From: an uncultured Bacilli bacterium | Lineage (GTDB): Bacteria; Bacillota_I; Bacilli_A; RF39; UBA660 | Length of the DNA stretch: 5,392 bases | NCBI GenBank assembly: GCA_944350405.1 | Contig: CALVPC010000066.1 | Location: 1 to 5,392, forward strand | Reading direction: 5' to 3' | In this document: piece by piece, positions 1 to 5,392 of the stretch | Layout of the letters: every line of letters starts with the position of its first letter | Position numbering within the stretch: the first letter of the stretch is position 1 | Notes under the pieces: model-generated | Database searches by the model: none | Seen by the model: the letters and a program-made list of their open reading frames with translations, nothing else | What the model was told of the DNA's origin: nothing | Translations under genes and position numbers: made by a program

Positions 1-1010
1 CCACTTGGACAATTTCCTGTTGTTCTATTATAATATGCTCCTTCATTTAATACTATTTGCAGTGCACTATCACTCCAATCATTACTTCCATAACTACCTT
101 TATTATCCCATGAATAACTTCCTATTGATTCATTTCTTATTATTTTTATCCTGTTTTCTATGTTACCTGATGCGTCTTCTGTTGGAAATACTCCTATTAT
201 CCTCCATAGCTCATTATTAAAGCTTACATAATTATTTGGATCTGCTCCCGTATATCTATAATCTGTTACTGCTTCTAATTGTTCTGTTGCTTGATGTTCT
301 TCTGCTACTAACCCATCTGTTCCTACTTTTGCTATTATTGTGTCTGCTCCAGTTGGCGTTTTTATTCCTTGTTCATAACTAAGTCCTAGCTTACCAGAAT
401 ATATTATATTTAAATTACCTTGTGAATTATAATCATTTGGAGTATCATAATCAAGCCATAATTTCATTTTATATGACTTTGATGAATTAGCATTCATGCT
501 ACCAGCATCAAGTATATAACTTGCTTCATTTTCATTATATTCTAATACCTTATATTCATCAGAATCAATCTTAAGACCCACTTTTATATACTGACTAGGT
601 ACACACCTATCAGCATTTATACTATTACCATCTATTGTATAACTTTTACCTTCTACACATGTATTATCTAGTGTTATTACATAAGATGCTGGAAGACTAC
701 CTGTATTTTCTACAGTAAACTCATATTCATTTTCACCATCTAATCCTTGATTATCTGACATAGGAAGAGCATCAATCATAGTAATAGCATTAGATTCATT
801 ATTAAAAGTTAAAGCTAAAGTACCAGCTTCTATTTTAGTAGTATTACCAGTCTTACTTATATAAGTTAAATAAGCATAACTAGATCCTATAGTAAGTGCC
901 AAAACAAAAACAATACTTACTACTAACATTATAAATTTCTTTGGATCTTTTTTATATTTAATTTTAAGTCTATCAAATTTATCTACAAATCTTTTAGAAC
1001 CATTACTCAT
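1..1010 (-). CDS. Secreted/surface protein with SipW-type signal and TasA-like N-terminal region (C-terminus cut by window edge)
   Basis: The reading frame is open from an ATG at 1010-1008 to the left edge: 336 codons plus two bases, no stop, so the C-terminus is missing. The start is set by an AGGGAGGA ribosome binding site at 1017-1024. The protein begins with a basic cytoplasmic segment (about residues 6-25, many Lys and Arg). A single hydrophobic helix follows (about 26-43), then SSYAYLTYISKTGNTTKIEAGTL cut short here as SSYAYLT near 43-49. This layout matches substrates of SipW-type signal peptidases (TasA, camelysin), with likely cleavage near Ala46. Residues about 50-215 look like the beta-sandwich region of that group and hold Cys118 and Cys136, a possible disulfide. 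From about residue 217 a second module starts (IIAKVGTDGLV, then YRYTGADPNNYV, then ELWRIIGVF at 267-275, then WSDSALQIVLNEG), loosely like DUF6273-type modules. The role is unknown; a surface or matrix protein is likely. Synonymous codon use changes sharply near residue 217. An anchor cannot be judged because the end is missing. Confidence 0.85.
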   Translation of the reverse strand, partial: MSNGSKRFVDKFDRLKIKYKKDPKKFIMLVVSIVFVLALTIGSSYAYLTYISKTGNTTKIEAGTLALTFNNESNAITMIDALPMSDNQGLDGENEYEFTVENTGSLPASYVITLDNTCVEGKSYTIDGNSINADRCVPSQYIKVGLKIDSDEYKVLEYNENEASYILDAGSMNANSSKSYKMKLWLDYDTPNDYNSQGNLNIIYSGKLGLSYEQGIKTPTGADTIIAKVGTDGLVAEEHQATEQLEAVTDYRYTGADPNNYVSFNNELWRIIGVFPTEDASGNIENRIKIIRNESIGSYSWDNKGSYGSNDWSDSALQIVLNEGAYYNRTTGNCPS

Positions 1011-1037
1011 ATATTATCCTCCCTACTTAAGATAAAA

Positions 1038-1075
1038 ATACAACATAGTATATATTCTATATAAGTACATTGTAT
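1038..1075. repeat. Imperfect AT-rich inverted repeat upstream of the surface-protein gene
   Basis: ATACAA (1038-1043) and TATATA (1049-1054) are mirrored by TATATA (1058-1063) and TTGTAT (1070-1075) around a 3-base centre, with mismatched bases between the half-sites. On the minus strand the outer right half-site overlaps the predicted -10 element (1069-1074) and the rest falls near the start of the transcript. It could therefore be an operator or a 5' hairpin. In sequence this AT-rich such dyads also arise by chance. Confidence 0.25.
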
Positions 1076-1097
1076 TATATTTTCACAATTATTTCAA
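1069..1097 (-). promoter_or_regulatory. Sigma-A-type promoter for the surface-protein gene
   Basis: On the minus strand TTGAAA (1097-1092) and TACAAT (1074-1069) are separated by exactly 17 bases. Each hexamer differs at one position from the housekeeping consensus (TTGACA, TATAAT). Transcription would begin near 1062 and give a leader of about 50 bases before the ATG at 1010. The -35 lies just beyond the upstream terminator stem, as expected for an independently transcribed gene. The call rests on hexamer match and spacing alone. Confidence 0.5.
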
Positions 1098-1131
1098 TAA
1101 AAAAGAGCAATAATTACTCTATTGCTCTTTT
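1095..1131 (-). terminator. Rho-independent terminator after the transporter gene
   Basis: An 11-base perfect stem, AAAAGAGCAAT (1101-1111) against ATTGCTCTTTT (1121-1131), closes a 9-base loop. It starts five bases beyond the TAA stop of the transporter at 1137-1139. On the minus strand the stem runs into UUUUUU followed by AUU, a standard intrinsic terminator. The plus strand also has a T-run after the stem, so the hairpin could act in both directions, although no plus-strand gene reaches it. Confidence 0.85.
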
Positions 1132-1136
1132 TATAA

Positions 1137-2669
1137 TTATATCAATAACATTACTGAGAACACTATTAAAGAAATAATTAAAAGTGTTACTACTAACTTC
1201 CAAATATACTTAAACCAAGTAGTATAATTAACTTCACTAATTAAAAGTGATACAACTAATAATACACTAGTTGGTGCTATTAACATTACTAAACTATAAA
1301 GATTAGTAAACATAACACTTATAATTGAAAGAACTGAAGTATCTGTATAAATTGAAATCATTGGATATAATACAGAATATGATAAATAGTAATAATCAAC
1401 ATAGAATACACTATTTATAATTGTATATATTGATGATAATGCTACATTAAACTCATCAGTAGCTTCAAGTAATAATGAAGTAACTGGTGAAATTACTGGA
1501 TTATAATAGATAAATACAAATACAGAACATGCAAGAATAACTGCAATTGCTGGAGCAATAAATGATTTAATACCATCTACAAATCCATTAAATGTTTCTT
1601 CAATACTTTTTCTATAAACAATAGCTAAAATTATTGAAGCAATTAATAATAGCATAGAATAAGTTTGGAATCTAAGTGGATTAGACCAAGTACCAAGTGG
1701 ATCAACACCACCAAATAACTTATTCAAAATATCAAACTCACCAATTGTAACACCAGTCCATGTTTCATGGAAAGTAGCAAACCAGTTTGATCCAAAAATT
1801 ACTTCCCAAGCAGTAGTACCAAGGAATAAAACCAAAATTAAAATTCCAAAAATAATAAATGCTGGTAAAGCAGAACGTTCTTTCTTATCTTTAACCACTT
1901 TTTTAGATTTTACTTCTGATTTTTCTTCTTTTACTACACTATTTTTATTATTACTTTTCTTAGAACTTTGAGATTTAGCAGAAGACTTTTTATTAGTATT
2001 CTTTTTAACTGTTTCTTTAACTACTTTATCTTTTGTTTCTTTCTTAGCATCTAACTTAACAGCTTTTTTCTTTGCATGCATTAAAGTAAATACAATTAAT
2101 ACAGCTAAACCTAACACTAAGAATAAAATTTTTACAAAAATTTGATCAAAATCTTCAAGACCTAATATAGTATTATTAATACCATAGAAAGTTCCAGCAA
2201 AAGTTGATCCATACATACCAATAATAGTAGCACCTAAAGTAGCACTTACAGCAACTAGCTTATCATATCCCATCTTAACTACAAATCCCATTAAAATAGG
2301 AAATACTACAAGCATACCTAACTCAAGTCCTGATATAGAAGAGATTAAAGCCATTAAAATCATAATAGCAACTAAAACCATTTTTTCTCTTCCACGAGCC
2401 TTATCAGTAAGAACATTCATCATTTTTTCATAAGCTCCTGTAGCTTTTAACACACCATAAAATGCTCCAACCATAAGAACAAAAAGTACTATACTACCAA
2501 ATCCTGAAAAAGTTTCTAATATAACTGAGAAAATAGAAAATATTCCAATTTGGTAAGATACTTCTACATCAGAGCCAGTAAAACTATATATAACTGGTAC
2601 TATCCAAGAACATAGCACATAAAAAAGTATTACTATCCCTAATGCTTTGAAAATATTATTCTTTTTCAT
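1137..2669 (-). CDS. DcuC/YfcC-like membrane transporter with a lysine-rich central linker
   Basis: This is a complete integral membrane protein of 510 residues. The ATG at 2669-2667 is preceded by AGGAGG at 2677-2682, seven bases away. The protein has about a dozen hydrophobic segments in two halves: one from about residue 8 to 197, the other from about 268 to 510. Features that suggest the DcuC/YfcC branch of the ion transporter superfamily are GAFYGVLKATGAYEK near 68-82, GATIIGMYGSTFAGTFYG near 146-163, NPVISPVTSLL near 390-400, and the C-terminal APTSVLLVVSLL...YTTWFKYIWKL pattern (465-491). That last pattern is the most family-like part. Known relatives carry dicarboxylates, amino acids or peptides; the substrate here cannot be read from sequence. 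Between the halves, residues about 198-266 form a hydrophilic low-complexity linker with 25 Lys in 69 residues plus many Ser, Asn and Val, predicted to be cytoplasmic. The gene lies 103 bases downstream of lysS, beyond a terminator. Family assignment is moderately sure; function is inferred. Confidence 0.8.
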   Translation of the reverse strand: MKKNNIFKALGIVILFYVLCSWIVPVIYSFTGSDVEVSYQIGIFSIFSVILETFSGFGSIVLFVLMVGAFYGVLKATGAYEKMMNVLTDKARGREKMVLVAIMILMALISSISGLELGMLVVFPILMGFVVKMGYDKLVAVSATLGATIIGMYGSTFAGTFYGINNTILGLEDFDQIFVKILFLVLGLAVLIVFTLMHAKKKAVKLDAKKETKDKVVKETVKKNTNKKSSAKSQSSKKSNNKNSVVKEEKSEVKSKKVVKDKKERSALPAFIIFGILILVLFLGTTAWEVIFGSNWFATFHETWTGVTIGEFDILNKLFGGVDPLGTWSNPLRFQTYSMLLLIASIILAIVYRKSIEETFNGFVDGIKSFIAPAIAVILACSVFVFIYYNPVISPVTSLLLEATDEFNVALSSIYTIINSVFYVDYYYLSYSVLYPMISIYTDTSVLSIISVMFTNLYSLVMLIAPTSVLLVVSLLISEVNYTTWFKYIWKLVVTLLIISLIVFSVMLLI

Positions 2670-2710
2670 TTTTTTACCTCCTAATATAATTATTACACTT
2701 TTATAATAAA

Positions 2711-2744
2711 AAATAAAGAAAAAAATGGAAAAAATCCCATTTTT
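2711..2744 (-). terminator. Probable intrinsic terminator after lysS
   Basis: On the minus strand AAAAATGG (2744-2737) pairs with CCATTTTT (2728-2721) across an 8-base loop, followed by a long T-rich tract (TTCTTTATTTTTT type). The stem holds only two G-C pairs, so termination may be leaky. It begins about 30 bases after the lysS stop. No good promoter is visible between this hairpin and the transporter start, so read-through from lysS may supply transcription of the transporter. Confidence 0.6.
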
Positions 2745-2772
2745 ATCAAGTTTTTCACAAATAATTTATCAT

Positions 2773-4254
2773 TTACTCTCTATTTTTCATATGAGGAAAT
2801 AAAATAACTTCTCTAATAGTATCTACTCCAGTTGCAAGCATTACTAATCTATCAATACCTATACCCATTCCACCAGTCGGAGGAAGTCCATATTCAAGTG
2901 CTTCAACAAAATCTTCATCCATATCACTAGCTTCTTCATTTCCAAGTTCTTGTTCTGCAACTTGTGCCTCAAATCTAGCTCTTTGATCAATTGGATCATT
3001 AAGTTCAGTAAAAGCATTACCATATTCACTACCAACTATAAATATTTCAAACCTATCAGTAAATCTACCATCTTCTCTATTTCTTTTAGAAAGTGGACTT
3101 ATGTCTGTAGGATGACCATATACAAACGTTGGCTGAATTATTTTATCTTCACAATATTTTTCAAAAAACGCTTCAACTATATGTCCATATAAATAATGAT
3201 CTTCTAGTTCAATTCCATGTTCTAAAGCAAGTTTTTTACATTCTTCCAAATCATCTATTTTGAAAAAATCTACCCCACATTCATTTTTAATAGCTTCACA
3301 CATATGTAATCTAGCAAAAGGTTTTTCAAAATCAAGCATATGACCTTTATATTCAAATTTTAACTCTCCACGAACTTCCATAAGAACTTTCTTAAAAATT
3401 CTTTCTGCAGTATCCATCATACCTTCCATATCAGAAAATGCTTTATAAAGTTCAATAGTAGTAAATTCTGGATTATGATTTTTATCCATACCTTCATTTC
3501 TAAAAAGTCTTCCTATTTCATAAACAGCATCCATACCACCTACTATAAGTCTTTTTAAGTGAAGCTCAGTAGCAATACGTAAATACATATCAATATTTAA
3601 AGCATTATGATGTGTAATAAAAGGTCTTGCTGCAGCACCTCCTTGTATAGTCCCAAGTATTGGTGTTTCAACCTCAACATATCCCTCACTATCAAGTAAT
3701 TTTTGAATAGCACGAATAACTTTAGGTCTAGCAAAAGCAACACGTCTAGCATCTTCATTCATAATTAAATCAACATATCTACGGCGATATCTTTCTTCAA
3801 CATCACTAAGTCCATGATATTTTTCCGGAAGAGGTCTAAGTGCTTTAACAATATGATAATACTTTTTAGCTTTAACAGTTAACTCTCCTGTATTAGTTTT
3901 CATTACATTCCCATAAATACCAACTATATCTCCAATATCAGCCTTATCAAAAAGCTCATACTCTTCATCACCAATTTCATCTTTTCTAACATAAATTTGA
4001 ATTTGTCCATATTTATCTTGAATATGCATAAATCCTACTTTCCCCTTACCTCTTTTAGTCATAATACGCCCAGCAATAGTAACAGGTATATCCATATCAT
4101 GTAATTCTTCTTTAGTCATATTCTCATATTTTTCTTTAATTTCTTTAGAATTACTAGTAAGATCAATCTTATAACCAAATGGTTCAATTCCCTTATTACG
4201 TAATTCTTCAGCCTTTCTCCTTCTAATTAATTCTTGTTCTGTAAATTCTTTCAT
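2773..4254 (-). CDS. lysS: Lysyl-tRNA synthetase, class II
   Basis: Cytoplasmic enzyme that activates lysine with ATP and attaches it to tRNA-Lys. It is complete at 493 residues, normal for bacterial class II LysRS. The start is the ATG at 4254-4252, preceded by AAGGAGG. An in-frame ATG 24 codons upstream (4326) lies inside the T-box RNA and is not a credible start. Residues 1-50 form the helical N-terminal extension. An OB-fold anticodon-binding domain follows (about 55-140, including VTIAGRIMTKRGKGKVGFMHIQD). The class II catalytic domain shows motif 1 (GYVEVETPIL, 191-200), motif 2 (RLFRNEGMDKNHNPEFTTIEL, about 249-269) and motif 3 (GMGIGIDRL, 462-470), plus the family block QPTFVYGHPTDISPLSK (374-390). 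All parts look intact. Expression is set by the upstream lysine-type T-box. The dusB-lysS order is also seen in Bacillus, which supports a shared translation locus. Identification is essentially certain. Confidence 0.98.
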   Translation of the reverse strand: MKEFTEQELIRRRKAEELRNKGIEPFGYKIDLTSNSKEIKEKYENMTKEELHDMDIPVTIAGRIMTKRGKGKVGFMHIQDKYGQIQIYVRKDEIGDEEYELFDKADIGDIVGIYGNVMKTNTGELTVKAKKYYHIVKALRPLPEKYHGLSDVEERYRRRYVDLIMNEDARRVAFARPKVIRAIQKLLDSEGYVEVETPILGTIQGGAAARPFITHHNALNIDMYLRIATELHLKRLIVGGMDAVYEIGRLFRNEGMDKNHNPEFTTIELYKAFSDMEGMMDTAERIFKKVLMEVRGELKFEYKGHMLDFEKPFARLHMCEAIKNECGVDFFKIDDLEECKKLALEHGIELEDHYLYGHIVEAFFEKYCEDKIIQPTFVYGHPTDISPLSKRNREDGRFTDRFEIFIVGSEYGNAFTELNDPIDQRARFEAQVAEQELGNEEASDMDEDFVEALEYGLPPTGGMGIGIDRLVMLATGVDTIREVILFPHMKNRE

Positions 4255-4259
4255 TTTAT

Positions 4260-4266
4260 CCTCCTT
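4260..4266 (-). promoter_or_regulatory. lysS: Ribosome binding site that fixes the lysS start
   Basis: AAGGAGG on the minus strand lies five bases before the ATG at 4254-4252. It sits just after the T-box terminator U-tract, so it is present only in transcripts that escape termination. It rules out the longer in-frame start at 4326, which would place 24 residues inside the riboswitch. Confidence 0.9.
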
Positions 4267-4271
4267 ATAAT

Positions 4272-4330
4272 AAAAAAAGTTAATGATAAAAGGGCGAACA
4301 TATCGCGGTACCACCTTTCTTATCATTAAC
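4272..4330 (-). terminator. T-box regulatory terminator
   Basis: GTTAATGATAA (4330-4320) pairs perfectly over 11 bases with TTATCATTAAC (4289-4279). Further G/C pairing brings AAAGG and CCCTT together at the inner end. Seven U residues follow (4278-4272). The 3' arm abuts CCTTT, which the antiterminator uses, so the two folds exclude each other. Uncharged tRNA-Lys is expected to favour the antiterminator, and charged tRNA-Lys the terminator. Confidence 0.92.
4289..4318 (-). promoter_or_regulatory. T-box antiterminator with UGGUACC bulge
   Basis: The conserved T-box sequence AAGGTGGTACCGCG occupies 4317-4304. It folds in the canonical way. Helix A1 pairs AAAGG (4318-4314) with CCUUU (4293-4289). 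A seven-base UGGUACC bulge (4313-4307) follows. Helix A2 pairs GCG (4306-4304) with CGC (4296-4294) around a short loop. UGGU in the bulge would pair with the tRNA end ACCA, predicting an A discriminator base on the cognate tRNA-Lys. Confidence 0.93.
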
Positions 4331-4488
4331 TGATATCTCTAAAATATAACGGTTCCCCGGGCTTAAGCCATCTCCACAGTTTTACTTCTTTATAAGCTAT
4401 TATTAGGTTCCCACCAATCCCTAACTCTCTGAAAACTAGTCATTATAAATACTTGTGCTAAGCACCTGCTTCATAAATTTATGCATTT

Positions 4489-4517
4489 AATTTAACATTA
4501 TTATATATTTTTGTCAA
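4489..4517 (-). promoter_or_regulatory. Strong promoter for the T-box/lysS transcript
   Basis: On the minus strand a perfect -35 TTGACA (4517-4512) is followed after 17 bases by TAAATT (4494-4489). A TG at 4497-4496 makes this an extended -10. Transcription would start near 4482, right before the T-box Stem I. The -35 begins only 27 bases after the dusB stop, so lysS does not depend on the dusB promoter. Confidence 0.75.
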
Positions 4518-4544
4518 GTGATTTTCTCATACAAATAAAATACT

Positions 4545-5392
4545 CTATATATTATTAATTAATAATTTTTTTATATCTTCTAAAATTTCAAACAAATCTT
4601 CTTCCCTCATACAACTTGTAATTCTATTTTTAAACTCTTTACTATTAGGAATACCTTTTATATACCAAAGAGCATGCATTCTAATTTCTAAAAGTGCTAC
4701 TTTTTCGTTATTATATTTTTTTAATAAATTATAATGCTTTTTTATCATCTCTATTTTTTCTAAATCACTAGGTCTATCAATTATTATACCATTTTCTACA
4801 TAATTAATACATTCACGAATAAACCAAGGATTACCTAAAGTAGCTCTACCAATCATAACAGCATCACAACCAGTTTCTTCTAGCATAAACTTTGCATCAT
4901 AAATAGTTTTAATATCTCCATTACCAATAACAGGTATTGATACTGCTTCCTTAACAGCTTTAATAATATTAAGATCCACCTTACCACTATAACCCTGTGA
5001 TCTTGTTCTACCATGAATAGCAATAGCACTAGCCCCGGCTTCTTCACATTTTTTTGCCACTACTACTGCATTTATATTATTCTCATCCCAGCCACTTCTA
5101 ATTTTTACCGTAACAGGAATACTAACAGCATTAACGACAGACCTAACAACTTCAAATATTTTATCAGGATCTTTTAAAAGAGCACTTCCTGCTTGAGATC
5201 TTAAAGCAATTTTAGGTACAGGACACCCCATATTTATATCAATAATATCAGGATGAAAATTTTCTTCAATATATTTAGCTGAATGAACAAAAGATAAAAC
5301 ATCGTTTCCAAATATTTGAATACTAATAGGACGCTCTTTATCATTAAAATTAATTAAATCTATTGTTTTTTTACTACCATATTTTATTCCCA
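4545..5392 (-). CDS. dusB: tRNA-dihydrouridine synthase, DusB type (N-terminus cut by window edge)
   Basis: Flavoenzyme that reduces specific uridines to dihydrouridine in the D-loop of tRNA, using FMN. The frame is open from the right edge (two stray bases, then 281 codons) to a TAG stop at 4547-4545. About 50 N-terminal residues are missing compared with the usual length of about 330. The ATG at 5231 is an internal Met in the conserved IDINMGCPVPKI block, not the start, because homologous sequence (RPISIQIFGNDVLSFV) continues upstream. In visible numbering the catalytic Cys of GCP is residue 56. The FMN/substrate barrel shows KIRSGW (96-101), HGRTR (126-130), IGNGDI (around 156-160) and IGRATLGNPW (180-189). 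The small helical C-terminal domain carries WYIKGIPNSKEFKNRI. All key residues in view are intact. It precedes lysS as in Bacillus. No terminator is seen in the 27 bases between its stop and the lysS promoter. Confidence 0.96.
   Translation of the reverse strand, partial: GIKYGSKKTIDLINFNDKERPISIQIFGNDVLSFVHSAKYIEENFHPDIIDINMGCPVPKIALRSQAGSALLKDPDKIFEVVRSVVNAVSIPVTVKIRSGWDENNINAVVVAKKCEEAGASAIAIHGRTRSQGYSGKVDLNIIKAVKEAVSIPVIGNGDIKTIYDAKFMLEETGCDAVMIGRATLGNPWFIRECINYVENGIIIDRPSDLEKIEMIKKHYNLLKKYNNEKVALLEIRMHALWYIKGIPNSKEFKNRITSCMREEDLFEILEDIKKLLINNI

Larger units (their letters stand above)
4272..4482 (-). promoter_or_regulatory. Lysine-type T-box riboswitch leader of lysS
   Basis: This leader senses the charging state of tRNA-Lys and controls transcription into lysS. 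Stem I is recognisable: AGUA (4453-4450) faces GAA (4388-4386) across the specifier loop. TTTATAA (4449-4443) pairs with TTATAAA (4395-4389) above it and CACA (4457-4454) with TGTG (4378-4375) below. AGAGAG lies at 4430-4425. TTAGG (4424-4420) pairs with CCTAA (4407-4403) and closes the distal loop carrying GGUG (4415-4412). The best specifier codon is AAA (4383-4381), followed by A, which reads lysine; AAG at 4387-4385 is a less likely overlapping choice. After Stem I come the palindrome GGCTTAAGCC (4369-4360) and a small CGG-GGAA-CCG hairpin (4359-4350), then the antiterminator and terminator. The class is certain; the specifier is probable, and agrees with the downstream gene. Confidence 0.95.

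Noticed and set aside
5..220. Plus-strand open frame of 71 codons rich in Leu, Tyr and His
   Set aside because: It is the reverse of the surface-protein coding frame, which has a signal peptide, domain motifs and a ribosome binding site. The plus-strand frame has no convincing ribosome binding site and an odd composition.
2950..3192. Plus-strand open frame of 80 codons
   Set aside because: It lies wholly inside the conserved lysS coding region on the opposite strand and resembles no known protein.
4255..4326. 24-residue N-terminal extension of LysRS from an upstream in-frame ATG
   Set aside because: These bases are the T-box antiterminator and terminator. The AAGGAGG at 4260-4266 serves the ATG at 4254, and LysRS proteins normally start with the helix seen there.
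4279..4330. The pair of GTTAATGATAA-type sequences as a mobile-element terminal repeat
   Set aside because: They are the two arms of the T-box terminator, followed by U7, with no transposase nearby.
4360..4369. Perfect palindrome GGCTTAAGCC as a protein operator
   Set aside because: It lies inside the T-box leader after Stem I, where a short RNA hairpin is the simpler explanation.
4545..5231. A short 228-residue Dus protein starting at the ATG at 5231
   Set aside because: The frame stays open upstream to the window edge and encodes conserved Dus sequence, so this Met is internal and the gene is cut only by the window.
1..5392. UGA-as-tryptophan code, as in mycoplasmas
   Set aside because: The tryptophan codons checked are TGG and no in-frame TGA is needed in any gene. 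No gene here ends in TGA, so the sequence gives no evidence for reassignment but cannot formally exclude it.
1..5392. CRISPR array, insertion sequence, integron, tRNA or rRNA gene
   Set aside because: I found no regularly spaced direct repeats, transposase or integrase motifs, or tRNA-like fold apart from the T-box leader.

Overview
This is an AT-rich window (by eye roughly 30% GC), and every gene I can support lies on the minus strand. Read 5' to 3' on that strand, the order is: a tRNA-dihydrouridine synthase (dusB, cut by the right edge), a strong promoter, a lysine-type T-box leader, lysyl-tRNA synthetase (lysS), a terminator, a DcuC/YfcC-like membrane transporter, a second terminator, a promoter, and a secreted or surface protein cut by the left edge. 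Ribosome binding sites are strong (AGGAGG type) and the visible stops are TAA, TAA and TAG. Every tryptophan codon I checked is TGG, so the standard bacterial code fits. The T-box, the dusB-lysS order (also found in Bacillus) and the base composition point to a low-GC Bacillota. The SipW-type surface protein suggests an uncultured Bacilli/RF39-like gut lineage, but that placement is inference.

Region by region. 4545-5392: dusB, missing about 50 N-terminal residues. 4255-4544: a 27-base gap, then the lysS promoter (-35 TTGACA, extended -10) and a T-box riboswitch of about 210 nt, with the AGUA/GAA specifier-loop signature, a GGUG distal loop, a candidate AAA (Lys) specifier, the UGGUACC antiterminator bulge and a strong terminator ending in U7. 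2773-4254: a complete class II LysRS of 493 residues. 2670-2772: lysS terminator and the ribosome binding site of the transporter. 1137-2669: a transporter of about 12 helices with a lysine-rich linker of about 69 residues between its halves. 1011-1136: terminator, promoter and an AT-rich dyad. 1-1010: N-terminal 336 residues of an exported protein with a SipW-type signal, a TasA/camelysin-like region, and a second module centred on a WRIIGVF motif.

Together dusB and lysS form a translation unit: one enzyme modifies tRNA and the other charges tRNA-Lys, with lysS output set by uncharged tRNA-Lys. The transporter follows lysS and might receive read-through, which makes a basic amino acid a possible but unproven substrate. 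The surface protein has its own promoter. Most of the window is ordinary core genome. The points most worth a second look are the abrupt synonymous-codon switch inside the surface-protein gene, the lysine-rich transporter linker next to a lysine-sensing operon, and the compact dusB/T-box junction. I see no mobile element, CRISPR array, rRNA or tRNA gene, and no clearly new defence or biosynthetic system.
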